Below, in pieces: positions 16,427-24,441 of a stretch of 64,000 nt of DNA. This DNA comes from an uncultured Clostridia bacterium (GTDB lineage Bacteria; Bacillota; Clostridia; Oscillospirales; Ruminococcaceae), in NCBI GenBank assembly GCA_947588805.1, contig CANPYR010000001.1, forward strand, positions 62,001-126,000, written 5' to 3'. Made by a program: the position numbers and the translations under genes. How positions within the stretch are numbered: the first letter of the stretch is position 1; each line of letters opens with the position of its first letter. A model generated the notes under the pieces. It worked only from the letters and a program-made list of their open reading frames with translations, did no database searches and had not been told where the DNA came from.

Positions 16427-17236
16427 TTATTCCTCGGCCGCCGGCTCCGGTCTTTCAAGATCAAGTCGGCTGTATAAATCTCCTATCTCGGCATCAAGCT
16501 TATCTATCTCATCCTGCTGCGAGCTTATCTGCGACTTAAGATCCTTTATCTGGTCGCTGAGGTACTGCGCCGCGTACGCAAGGCTGCATACCACTACCAT
16601 TATAAGAACCACGAGAGTTATCATCGCTTTTCCGGTGTTAGCGTCGCTGAATAAGAGCTTTTCATCCGTTACCCGCTTATTTCCGGGAACGGACAGCCAT
16701 GCCTTCAAAATCAGAGGAAGGAGCAGCGAGAGGATTATGATATCTATAGGCAGCTGGACGAGATTTTTTATCGCCCTCGCCGGGAACATGGCTAAAAAGC
16801 CTTTGCCCGCTAAGGAAGCTACCGCCCATGTCGTCAGCCACAAATTACATACCGCCACGACTGTAGTCTTAGCAGCTATAACGCGCGGGACGAACCATTT
16901 GTCGTTTTTGGCGTTATATAAAAATATTCCGTAGATAAGAGCTCCGAGACCTTCTATCAGCGTGAAGCGGATATCAAAAGCTCCGGAGGGCTTGAGGATG
17001 AATCCGAGAAGGTCGGTAATTATCCCTGCGGTGAAGCCTACGGTCGGGCCGAAGAGCATCGAGATAGTCGAAAGCGCTACGAATGCGAAGGAAATATGAA
17101 GCGTTTCGCTCGTGTGGATATCCACCGTCAGCTTAATTACTATGTCGAGCGCTATCAGCATCGCGGTCGCAACAAGGCAGCGAATGTTTTTAAGCTCAAG
17201 CGCCGAGCGCCTGAAGAGATTGAAAAAGCCTTTCAT
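16427..17236 (-). CDS. folT: Folate ECF transporter S-component FolT with C-terminal extension
   Basis: 269 residues; FolT is usually about 170-190. The S-component core (residues about 18-190) has the GFTAGIITDLLGF helix and the PARAIKNLVQLP segment used by FolT for EcfT contact and folate binding. An additional part follows: a transmembrane helix (about 206-226) and a coiled coil (about 228-262, QIKDLKSQISSQQDEIDKL). The gene is preceded by a THF riboswitch and terminator, which supports folate as substrate. The energising EcfA1A2T genes are at 49131-51668. Confidence 0.92.
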   Translation of the reverse strand: MKGFFNLFRRSALELKNIRCLVATAMLIALDIVIKLTVDIHTSETLHISFAFVALSTISMLFGPTVGFTAGIITDLLGFILKPSGAFDIRFTLIEGLGALIYGIFLYNAKNDKWFVPRVIAAKTTVVAVCNLWLTTWAVASLAGKGFLAMFPARAIKNLVQLPIDIIILSLLLPLILKAWLSVPGNKRVTDEKLLFSDANTGKAMITLVVLIMVVVCSLAYAAQYLSDQIKDLKSQISSQQDEIDKLDAEIGDLYSRLDLERPEPAAEE

Positions 17237-17283
17237 AAGGCGTCCTCCTTACTTTAAAAACAGCGAGCCTGCTTAAAATGCGG

Positions 17284-17305
17284 AAAAAGCCCTTTGAAAG
17301 GCGCT
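17284..17305 (-). terminator. Attenuator terminator between THF riboswitch and folT
   Basis: AGCGCCTTTCAAAGGGCT folds into a short stem with one bulged G, followed by TTTT on the minus strand. It lies 13 nt after the riboswitch and about 48 bp before the folT ATG. Confidence 0.6.
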
Positions 17306-17317
17306 ATATGAGGCAAA

Positions 17318-17507
17318 TCAAGCGGGATGCGAATACCGAACCGCAGCAGATCTAAACGATTATTTTCTCAATACGTTTTCCGCATTCGTTCAGGCGGCAA
17401 CTCCCCGTCCGCCCAACACTCCGATCATGCCGACCGTTTTTTCACGCATTATCAACGCAGACTAAACGGCTCGGTTATGACTCTTACGCTCGGTATTCTA
17501 CTCTTAA
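17318..17507 (-). ncRNA. Tetrahydrofolate (THF) riboswitch
   Basis: Read on the minus strand: P1 pairs TTAAG with CTTGA; then conserved GAGTAGA; then a nine-pair helix GAATACCGA with TCGGTATTC; then GCGTAAGAG on the 5' side and GCATCCCGC on the 3' side. This is the order of the THF-I aptamer (GAGUAGA, GCGUUAAG, UGCAUCC). The middle part is about 120 nt, far longer than usual (whole aptamers are about 90-100 nt), and I could not align the GGGAUGUCG core with confidence. Position before folT and an attenuator agrees with the call. Confidence 0.72.
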
Positions 17508-17535
17508 TGTTTTTATTTTAATTTTTTATGCAAAC

Positions 17536-18504
17536 TCAGATCGAAAGGATCCTTAAGACGGAGTGGAGCTTTTCGTCGTAGCCCTTCTGCATCTTAAGCG
17601 CTTCCTCTATATCGAAGTCCACAAGCTTATCGTTTCTTACCGCGACTATGCGGTTAGAGATACCGTTTGAAAGAAGCTCCACGGCGTAGTATCCCATCTT
17701 AAGCGCCATCACTCTGTCATAGCAGGTGGGAGAGCCGCCGCGCTGTACATGCCCTAAAACGGTCGCTCTTGACGTTACTCCGGTCTTTGCTTCTATGTAT
17801 TTTGCTATATCGTCGGAGGTGAAGTCCTTGCTGACTACTCCCTCGGCGACAATAAGCTCGAAGTGAGATTTTCCGGCGTTTTTCTGCTCTATGATCTTTT
17901 GGCAGATCTCGTCGAGATCGTAAGGCCTTTCGACGGTAAGGCAGTCGATAGCGCCGGTCGCCGCCGCGACTCTTACGCCGATATGTCCGGCCTTCCTTCC
18001 CATGACCTCAACGACCGAGCAGCGATTATGCGACATCTCGGTGTCCTTAAGCTTATCAAGCATCTCAAGCGCGGTATTCTGCGCGGTATCGAATCCGATC
18101 GTATACTCCGTGCAGACGATATCGTTATCGATGGTACCCGGGATACCTATGCACCTAACGCCGAGCCTTGAAAGATCAAGAGCGCCGCGGTAGGTTCCGT
18201 CTCCTCCGATAACTATAAGCGAATCGATCCCAGCGCTGTCAAGGACCTCCTTGGCCTTTCTGACTCCGTCGGGGGTTGCGAATTCCTTGCTTCTTGCGGT
18301 GTAAAGCATAGTGCCGCCGCGGTGCAGGATATCCGAAACGTCTCTTGCGCCGAGCTCATACATATCGCCTTCCAGAAGACCCTGATAGCCTCTGCGGATA
18401 CCTATGACCTTGAAGCCTCTTGCTATCGCCGATCTCGTTACGGAACGGATCGCCGCATTCATACCCGGAGCGTCTCCTCCGCTTGTCAATAAGCCGATTG
18501 TCAT
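17536..18504 (-). CDS. pfkA: ATP-dependent 6-phosphofructokinase
   Basis: 322 residues, standard bacterial PfkA size. ATP-binding LTSGGDAPGMNAAIR and GGDGTYRGA, the catalytic TIDNDI loop, MGRKAGHIG and GHVQRGGSP are visible. GGDGT (not GGDDS) predicts ATP, not pyrophosphate, as phosphate donor. It commits fructose 6-phosphate to glycolysis in the cytosol. GGAGGAG precedes ATG 18504 and a promoter lies at 18616-18644. Confidence 0.96.
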   Translation of the reverse strand: MTIGLLTSGGDAPGMNAAIRSVTRSAIARGFKVIGIRRGYQGLLEGDMYELGARDVSDILHRGGTMLYTARSKEFATPDGVRKAKEVLDSAGIDSLIVIGGDGTYRGALDLSRLGVRCIGIPGTIDNDIVCTEYTIGFDTAQNTALEMLDKLKDTEMSHNRCSVVEVMGRKAGHIGVRVAAATGAIDCLTVERPYDLDEICQKIIEQKNAGKSHFELIVAEGVVSKDFTSDDIAKYIEAKTGVTSRATVLGHVQRGGSPTCYDRVMALKMGYYAVELLSNGISNRIVAVRNDKLVDFDIEEALKMQKGYDEKLHSVLRILSI

Positions 18505-18615
18505 TTCAAAACTCCTCCATTTATCGGCAAGCGCCGAAGCCTTCCGACGCGCGCCGTTTAAATTTTACAGGATATACCGATTTGTTGTAAAGCGAGATAA
18601 ATTGCTATTAAAAAT

Positions 18616-18644
18616 AGAATATCACAGCTTTGACCTAAAGTCAA
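18616..18644 (-). promoter_or_regulatory. Sigma-A promoter of pfkA
   Basis: On the minus strand TTGACT, 17 nt and TATTCT. A second, weaker candidate (TTTACA, 18 nt, TAAAAT) lies about 40 bp closer to the gene. Confidence 0.6.
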
Positions 18645-18652
18645 GATATCTT

Positions 18653-18686
18653 AAAACAAAGAGCCGCCGAAAATCGACGACTCTTT
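18653..18686 (-). terminator. Terminator downstream of the pseudokinase gene
   Basis: AAAGAG and CTCTTT close an imperfect stem whose inner part pairs CG steps; on the minus strand it is followed by GTTTTAAG and on the plus strand by TTTTG. It may also work in the plus direction. Confidence 0.55.
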
Positions 18687-18801
18687 TGAAATTATTATGT
18701 GCAAATAGCCAATACCAAAAGCTCAAAATCGCTTCCGCGGCAAATTGACCCCGCAAAATGCAGTTTAAGCCGTTAAAGCGCCGCGCTCTTATCGGAAAAC
18801 G

Positions 18802-20586
18802 CTATCCCGCGATTCCCATTTCCGGGGAAAATACCGAAACCTGGACGATAAGAGTATTCCCCTCCGCGACGTTGATATCTCCTCCTACCTCTCCCCCTGT
18901 CTCGGCGCAGTAAACTCCTAAAACAAGGTCAGAAAGCTCGTAGCTCTCCTGCATGCTGTATTCGTACTTTATATTCAGAGCGTCAAGCTCGGCCGCGTAT
19001 TCTTCTTTGGTCATTCTCGTGCCGTCTTCTCTCATGAAGTCGGGGATCTTTACTACCGCAAGTCCCTTTGAGACCTTGACCTTTACCTTTGTAAGACCCG
19101 TGAGCTCGGTGCCCTTTTCGATATCCTGCTCGTAGATCATGCCGTTTTCGTATTCTTCGGTATAGTCGTATGTCGGCTCAAGCTCAAGCTTGCCCTGCCA
19201 GACCGAGTTGTTTACTACGCTGTCGTATCTCTTCCCTAAAAGATCCGGCATTGCAAATATCATTCCCGCCTGAGTCGCAGGTTCGGACTGCGCTTCGGTA
19301 GGCGGCGCTGTGGAAACCGTGGGAAGAGTCGCAGATTCCGTGGGAGAGGTCGGAGCGGAGCTTACGACGGGCGGCGTGGAGACCGTGACTCCAGGGATCG
19401 TCAGATCCGGAACGGTGTTATCGGGAAGAAGCATCCTTGCAAGCATTATAAACGCCGCGATCACTATCCCGACCAGCACCAGCGCTCCGATTATCATGAA
19501 GACGTTGGCGACGGCCTGAGCGCGCTTTCTGTTTTTCTTTTTCTTGGACGGCTTTGTCTGGGTCTTTTTCGGCGCCTGGATCGGTATCGTCTGCGTGGAG
19601 CCCGTCGGCGGGAGCTTTTGCATATAGCTCGGCTGGTCGAAAAGCTTTGTGACAAAATCCGTGACAGTTCTTATCCTCTGGTCGCAGTTAAGGCGCATGG
19701 CCTGCATTATGACCTTAGATACGTTCGCGGGAACGTTATAGTTTATCTTCGCGGGCTCCAGAAGATCGTCGTTTCCGACTCTTGCCATCGGCTCGGTCGG
19801 CATGCATCCCGTAAGAAGCCTGTACATTACCGCCGCCACCGCATAAACGTCGGTCCAGGTACCTATCCACTCCGAGCTCGAATACTGCTCCGGCGCGGAA
19901 TATCCCATGAACAGCTCGGGCGCAAGATCGGTATTTACAGTTCTTACCGCCGCTATCGAAAAGCCTGTTAAAAGAAGCTCTCCCCTGTCGGTGACAAGAA
20001 TATTCTCAAGGCTGATACCACGGTGCAGAAGTCCCGCGTTATGTATGCAGCTAAGAGTAGTGAGAAGCGGCGGGAAAAGCTTTTTTACCTGCTCCCAGGT
20101 CAGCTCCCCTGCGTTGTCGGCAAGATATTGCTTAAGCGTTACCGCTTCGGAGTACTGAGTTATCACATACGCGGTGTTGTTCTGGGAAAACATATCCTTC
20201 GGCGCGGTGATATGAGACATGGTGCGAAGTCTTGAAAGCTCCTTATTAAGCTCGATGTATTCCGACATATAGTTCTTATACTGTACCACGGAGCTCGGAT
20301 TCACTATTATCTCGGAGGAATCCTTTTCTCTGGCGCAGAGCGCGTCCGGCATATATTCGCTGACCCAGACCTTTGTCTCGGTAGACCTGTCGTAACCGAT
20401 ATAGACTGCGGATTCGCCGTTTTTATGCAGAAGCTTTCCAACGATATATTTCCCGTCAAGCACGGTCTTGGGCTTAAGATATCCCGTCGGGGGCGGCGTT
20501 CCGTCCTCGTATCCGCAGTAGGGGCACTTCCCCGCCTGCTCAAGCGGCTCCATGCATCCCATACAGAGAGTTTTATGTTCGGTCAT
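18802..20586 (-). CDS. Zinc-ribbon / pseudokinase / PASTA membrane protein
   Basis: 594 residues. Order: N-terminal zinc ribbon (CMGC and CPYC, residues 8-24), kinase-fold domain (about 46-315), basic linker, one transmembrane helix (about 360-385), Ser/Thr/Pro-rich linker, then two PASTA-like repeats (about 448-590). The kinase domain lacks all key residues: the VAIK Lys is Ser76 (VWVSEYMP), HRD reads HRG (188-190) and DFG reads TGF (207-209); GYSAPEQY is kept. It should bind but not phosphorylate, probably as a wall-sensing receptor, since PASTA domains bind peptidoglycan. A promoter lies at 20697-20725. Confidence 0.88.
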   Translation of the reverse strand: MTEHKTLCMGCMEPLEQAGKCPYCGYEDGTPPPTGYLKPKTVLDGKYIVGKLLHKNGESAVYIGYDRSTETKVWVSEYMPDALCAREKDSSEIIVNPSSVVQYKNYMSEYIELNKELSRLRTMSHITAPKDMFSQNNTAYVITQYSEAVTLKQYLADNAGELTWEQVKKLFPPLLTTLSCIHNAGLLHRGISLENILVTDRGELLLTGFSIAAVRTVNTDLAPELFMGYSAPEQYSSSEWIGTWTDVYAVAAVMYRLLTGCMPTEPMARVGNDDLLEPAKINYNVPANVSKVIMQAMRLNCDQRIRTVTDFVTKLFDQPSYMQKLPPTGSTQTIPIQAPKKTQTKPSKKKKNRKRAQAVANVFMIIGALVLVGIVIAAFIMLARMLLPDNTVPDLTIPGVTVSTPPVVSSAPTSPTESATLPTVSTAPPTEAQSEPATQAGMIFAMPDLLGKRYDSVVNNSVWQGKLELEPTYDYTEEYENGMIYEQDIEKGTELTGLTKVKVKVSKGLAVVKIPDFMREDGTRMTKEEYAAELDALNIKYEYSMQESYELSDLVLGVYCAETGGEVGGDINVAEGNTLIVQVSVFSPEMGIAG

Positions 20587-20696
20587 AAATTCATATACCC
20601 CTTTCGTGCCGCCTGCGCCGAATATAACGTCCGGTTTTCCTTCTCTTATGCCGCCTGCGGCTTCCCGTCCCTGTCATGCATAAAATTTCAAACTAT

Positions 20697-20725
20697 ATTT
20701 TATATCGAAATTGCAAAAATGTCAA
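20697..20725 (-). promoter_or_regulatory. Sigma-A promoter of the pseudokinase gene
   Basis: On the minus strand a perfect TTGACA, 17 nt and TAAAAT. Confidence 0.75.
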
Positions 20726-20834
20726 CCCAAAAAACCAAATCGTAATATTTGTTACCAACTTGTAACTATTTCCGACAGCAAGTTTTAACGCTCCCCCAAA
20801 AAATCCCGCCGCAATAATGAAAATATTTTTTGAG

Positions 20835-20935
20835 CGCCCATCCCGCGCACCGTTATAAAATCTTCCCTAAATCGAACCCCTTGCAATTCTGACTTCTGAC
20901 CTCTGACTACTGATCGGGGGTCTTGACAAAAGGTG
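20835..20935 (+). repeat. TCTGAC-heptad interspersed repeat, copy A
   Basis: GAGCGCCCATCCCGCGCAC is followed about 35 bp later by TTCTGACTTCTGACCTCTGA, a run of degenerate heptads (TCTGACN), and then TCTTGACA. Related copies lie near 22509 (-), 23668 (-), 26508 (+) and 56336 (+). It fills most of the 397-bp gap between the divergent pseudokinase and cls genes. Confidence 0.65.
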
Positions 20936-20983
20936 TATAATAGTATTAAAAGACTCAAAAATTCTTTCGGGAGGTGCAGTATA

Positions 20984-22510
20984 TTGAAAAAAGTCGCTAA
21001 ATTTTTACAGAGCAGACTCTTTATCACCGCGCTTCTTATGCTTATTCAGGTCGCGATATTTGTGGTGCTGCTCGGGATCTTAGCCGTTAATTTCAGCGTC
21101 TACTATATTTTATCGATGGCCGCGGCGGTAATAGTCGTCGTAGATATCGCTAACGACAAGATGAATCCTTCCTTCAAGCTTCCGTGGGTAATACTTGTGA
21201 TGGCGCTTCCGGTCATAGGCGCGCCGCTTTATATTCTTTTCGCAAAATCAAAACAGAACCGCAGGATATCAAAGCGCTTTAAGAATTACCGCTCGTTTAT
21301 GCGCAACACGCTTCCGTATCCCGAGGACGCGATATCGGAGATAGAAAAGGAAGATCCCGTCTTGGCAAGGCAGATGGAATACGTCAAAAAGACCGCCTAC
21401 GCGCCGGTCTATAAAAACACCGAAGCCGTATTCTTAAACAGCGGCGAGGAGTATTTCTCGAACGTATTAAAAGAAATATCTAAGGCCGAAAAATTTGTCT
21501 TTATGGAATTTTTCATAATCGAGCCGGGAAAGATGCTCGATCCTATTCTTGATATTTTACGGAAAAAGGTCGCGGACGGAGTCGAAGTCAGGATCATGTA
21601 CGACGATATCGGCTCTATAAACAAGCTTCCGAAGAAATATGACCGTTATCTTGAATCGCTGGGATTCAGGGTATCGGTCTTCAACAGGATGAAGCCCTCG
21701 CTCGACGCGTTTTTAAATTACAGAGACCACAGAAAGATCGTCGTGATAGACGGAAACGTTGGATTTACCGGAGGGATAAATCTTGCGGACGAGTATATCA
21801 ACGAGGTTGAGAGGTTCGGGCACTGGAAGGATACGGGAATAATGCTTAGAGGTCAGGCGGTCACGAAGCTCACAGAGACGTTTTTACAGCTCTGGCATTT
21901 TTCTCGCGGCGAGACAAAAATCGACTACGGGGAATATATAAACAGCGCCCCATGCGATACCGACGGATATATCCAGCCGTTCGCGGACGGGCCTTCTACC
22001 GACGATCTGACGGCCGAGCTCTGCTATATGGGGCTTATCAACTCCGCGGTCGATCATTTTTACTTCACTACTCCGTATCTTATCTTAGACAACGAAATGA
22101 CTACCGCGCTCTGTCATGCCGCGAAAAGCGGAGTGGACGTAAGGATAATCACCCCTCACATCCCGGACAAAAAAACGGTGATGGCGGTAACGCGCTCTAA
22201 CTACCGCACGCTTCTTACAAGCGGCGTAAGGATTTTTGAATACACGCCGGGATTCATCCACGCGAAAGAGATCTGCATGGACGGGAAAGCCGCGGTGGTA
22301 GGGACCGCGAATTTTGATTTCAGAAGCCTTTATCTGCATTTTGAAAACTGCGTTTTATGCTACAAATCGAAATGCGTGTCAGACGTTGAGCGGGACTTTA
22401 TCGAGACTCAGGAAAAATCTACCGAGATAACTCTTGAAGAGATAAAGAAAAAAGGCCCGCTGTATGGAATACTGCAGGCGATTTTGAAAGTGTTCAGTCC
22501 GTTGCTGTGA
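20984..22510 (+). CDS. cls: Cardiolipin synthase
   Basis: About 508 residues from TTG 20984, which has GGGAGGTG seven bases upstream. Two N-terminal membrane helices (about residues 15-65), a PLDNc-type segment, then two HKD motifs: DHRKIVVIDGNVGFTGG and FIHAKEICMDGKAAVVGTAN. The enzyme condenses two phosphatidylglycerols into cardiolipin at the membrane. It is a single-gene unit, and a copy of the heptad repeat sits directly upstream and another directly behind it. Confidence 0.93.
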   Translation: MKKVAKFLQSRLFITALLMLIQVAIFVVLLGILAVNFSVYYILSMAAAVIVVVDIANDKMNPSFKLPWVILVMALPVIGAPLYILFAKSKQNRRISKRFKNYRSFMRNTLPYPEDAISEIEKEDPVLARQMEYVKKTAYAPVYKNTEAVFLNSGEEYFSNVLKEISKAEKFVFMEFFIIEPGKMLDPILDILRKKVADGVEVRIMYDDIGSINKLPKKYDRYLESLGFRVSVFNRMKPSLDAFLNYRDHRKIVVIDGNVGFTGGINLADEYINEVERFGHWKDTGIMLRGQAVTKLTETFLQLWHFSRGETKIDYGEYINSAPCDTDGYIQPFADGPSTDDLTAELCYMGLINSAVDHFYFTTPYLILDNEMTTALCHAAKSGVDVRIITPHIPDKKTVMAVTRSNYRTLLTSGVRIFEYTPGFIHAKEICMDGKAAVVGTANFDFRSLYLHFENCVLCYKSKCVSDVERDFIETQEKSTEITLEEIKKKGPLYGILQAILKVFSPLL

Positions 22511-22550
22511 GAAGACAGAGGTCAGAAGTCAGATATCAGAAATTTTTAAA
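22509..22550 (-). repeat. TCTGAC-heptad repeat, copy B
   Basis: On the minus strand TTCTGATATCTGACTTCTGA then CCTCTGTCTTCT, nearly the same as copy D. It begins at the cls stop codon. Only the heptad core is clear here; the GCGCCCATTCC module is not seen. Confidence 0.6.
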
Positions 22551-22644
22551 AAGAGATACGGGCGCATACCGCAGGAGGGTTTGTAAGAGTTTGAGGATAG
22601 GCAGGCGGCGTGAAGGTCTCGGATTTTTATCATCCGCACGGCTT

Positions 22645-23601
22645 TCATTTCGCCGCTTTGAATATTCCTCCGTTCCAAATATCTCTGTGCAAAATCTCCG
22701 TCGGTTCAAAGCCGCGCTCCTTCATAGCTTCAAGTATTTCTTCAAGTCTTCCGTCAATAATTCCGCTTAGGATAATAACTCCGTCGCGCTTGACAAGCTT
22801 AGGGAAAATATCCTTCATCCCTAAAAGAACGTCCGCGACTATATTAGCCGCGACTATATCGTACTCCGCTGCGACCTTTTCAAAAAGCTTTCCGTCGGTT
22901 GTGATATCGCCCTGAAAAACCGCGAAATCATTTTCAGGGATCCCGTTCTGAAGCGCGTTTTTGTGAGATATCTTTACTGCGTCCTCGGATATATCTACGC
23001 CCACGGCTTTTGAAGCCCCGAGCGCCATAGCTGAGATAAAAATTATACCGCTCCCGCAGCCGAGATCGATTATTTTCTCGCCGCCCGAGATATTTTTTTC
23101 AAGAAGTTCAAGACATATCTGCGTGGTGTAGTGCCTGCCGGTCCCGAAGCTTGATTCCGGGTCAAGCTCGATTATTTTTCTCTCGGTCGGCTTTAAGGTC
23201 TCCCACGTCGGCTTTATAATGAGCTTTTCGCCTATGGGCTGGGGCTTGAAATATTTTTTCCACTCGTTCGCCCAGTCCTCTTCTCTTATGCTCCCGGACT
23301 CGGTTCTTATCCCGATACCCATTCCGCGAAGTCTCTCAAGCGCTTCGCCCACGGCTTCCGCTAAAAGAGCGCCGTCTTCGTCTCCGGATATATACGCAAT
23401 AACGTACGGCTCGCCGGAAGCGGCTTCCTTTAACAGCTCGTCGTCGATATAATCCCAAGCCGAGGTCTTTTCCGCTGCAAATTCCTTCACGTCCTCCGGG
23501 TCGTTTATAACAAGTCCGGATACTCCCGCGGAAATAAGCGCGGCAGACAGGTTCTCCATATTTTCGTGCGAGGTATAAATTTTAAGCTCTTTCCAGTCCA
23601 T
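22645..23601 (-). CDS. prmA: Ribosomal protein L11 methyltransferase
   Basis: 318 residues. The N-terminal substrate-recognition part is followed by a class I SAM fold with ELDPESSFGTGRHYTTQICLE-type entry, motif I DLGCGSGIIFI, then DIVAANIVADVL, all typical of PrmA. It trimethylates L11 in the cytosol. It stands alone in this window with a promoter at 23628-23656 and a clear AAAGGAG site. Confidence 0.94.
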   Translation of the reverse strand: MDWKELKIYTSHENMENLSAALISAGVSGLVINDPEDVKEFAAEKTSAWDYIDDELLKEAASGEPYVIAYISGDEDGALLAEAVGEALERLRGMGIGIRTESGSIREEDWANEWKKYFKPQPIGEKLIIKPTWETLKPTERKIIELDPESSFGTGRHYTTQICLELLEKNISGGEKIIDLGCGSGIIFISAMALGASKAVGVDISEDAVKISHKNALQNGIPENDFAVFQGDITTDGKLFEKVAAEYDIVAANIVADVLLGMKDIFPKLVKRDGVIILSGIIDGRLEEILEAMKERGFEPTEILHRDIWNGGIFKAAK

Positions 23602-23627
23602 GGCTATTCTCCTTTCGATTTATTCTA

Positions 23628-23656
23628 ACAATAGCATAATTTTTGAAAATAGTCAA
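23628..23656 (-). promoter_or_regulatory. Sigma-A promoter of prmA
   Basis: On the minus strand TTGACT, 17 nt and TATTGT; repeat copy C lies just upstream of the -35. Confidence 0.7.
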
Positions 23657-23659
23657 GGG

Positions 23660-23760
23660 CGATTAGATTGCAAGACGTCAGACGTCAGAAATCGGATATC
23701 GGAATTTAAAATATGGAAATAATGTGCGGGAATGGGAGCACGCTGAGTGTAGATAATTAT
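23660..23760 (-). repeat. TCTGAC-heptad repeat, copy C
   Basis: On the minus strand CGTGCTCCCATTCCCGCAC, an AT-rich step, then ATTCCGATATCCGATTTCTG and ACGTCTGACGTCTTG. It has the same order of modules as copies A and D and abuts the prmA promoter. Confidence 0.6.
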
Positions 23761-23764
23761 ATTT

Positions 23765-23786
23765 GCCGCCTTGGGGGCGGCTTTTT
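23765..23786 (+). terminator. Plus-strand terminator in the prmA-blaI gap
   Basis: GCCGCC and GGCGGC around a five-base loop, followed by TTTTT. No annotated plus-strand gene ends here. Confidence 0.7.
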
Positions 23787-23794
23787 AATTTGGC

Positions 23795-23935
23795 TATTGC
23801 TTAAGGATAAGTAATAGCGTAATGACAGGGCGCCGGTTGGATGCGTCGCACTTGGGCGGCGCGATTTTTTCACTTTGCGCCCTGCACCGCTGTAACCGCT
23901 CGTCACACGTCTTATTCCCCGCCCTATTACGTTAA
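23795..23935 (+). other. Structured non-coding stretch with a second terminator
   Basis: In order: hairpin CTATTGCTTA/TAAGTAATAG, then CGTAAT(gac)AGGGCG complementary to CGCCCTATTACG about 100 bp further on, and between them a terminator-like stem GCGTCGC/GCGGCGC (one G-U pair) followed by ATTTTTT at 23843-23870. This looks like a small transcribed element or a palindromic repeat; no coding frame. Confidence 0.45.
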
Positions 23936-23978
23936 AATATTAACATACTGTAAATTTTATGTTTCAAAAATGTAAATT

Positions 23979-23990
23979 CTACAGTTGTAG
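23979..23990. promoter_or_regulatory. BlaI/MecI-type operator
   Basis: CTACAGTTGTAG contains TACA-N2-TGTA, the half-site pair bound by BlaI/MecI repressors, two bases upstream of the -35. A wider dyad ACTGTA...TACAGT surrounds it. Confidence 0.6.
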
Positions 23991-23992
23991 TA

Positions 23993-24021
23993 TTGACTTT
24001 TTCGTACGACAATAGTAGTAT
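23993..24021 (+). promoter_or_regulatory. Promoter of the blaI-M56 operon
   Basis: TTGACT, 17 nt and TAGTAT; a TATAAT five bases further gives too long a spacer. Confidence 0.6.
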
Positions 24022-24081
24022 ATAATCGTGGCCACAAATAAACCGTGCGACTTGACACGGGAAATTGAAAGGAATGGTATT

Positions 24082-24441
24082 ATGACTTCAAAGCTCGGCT
24101 CGTCGGAGATCAGGATCATGAATCTTCTCTGGAAAAACGGTGAAACGCCGGCTAAGGATATCGCTAAGGCGATGAAGAGCGAAACGGGGTGGAATGTAAA
24201 TACTACTTATACCCTGATAAAGCGCTGCGTCGATAAAGGCGCGGTCGAAAGGACGGATCCCGGGTTTATCTGCAGAGCGACAGTATCCAAAGAATCGGTC
24301 GCAGACGCGGAGACCGACGAGCTGATAGAAAAGCTCTACGACGGCTCCGCTAATAAGCTCTTTGCGGCTTTGCTCGGCAAAAATAAACTCACCAAGGAGC
24401 AGATCGAAGAACTTAAGAGGATCGTATCGGAGATGGAATGA
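24082..24441 (+). CDS. BlaI/MecI-family repressor
   Basis: 119 residues from ATG 24082 (GAAAGGAATGG upstream). Winged-helix repressor with the typical SSEIRIMNLLWKNGETPAKDI and the recognition-helix part WNVNTTYTLIKRCVDKG. It should bind TACA/TGTA dyads such as the one at 23979 and be removed by its membrane peptidase partner. It overlaps the M56 gene by 4 bp. No beta-lactamase or PBP2a gene is nearby, so the targets are probably wall-stress genes elsewhere. Confidence 0.9.
   Translation: MTSKLGSSEIRIMNLLWKNGETPAKDIAKAMKSETGWNVNTTYTLIKRCVDKGAVERTDPGFICRATVSKESVADAETDELIEKLYDGSANKLFAALLGKNKLTKEQIEELKRIVSEME

Noticed and set aside
20925-20950. TTGACA and TATAAT before cls as a sigma-A promoter
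   Set aside because: The spacer is only seven bases, so they cannot act as a pair; compared with the lrp copy of the same repeat, about ten bases seem to be missing.
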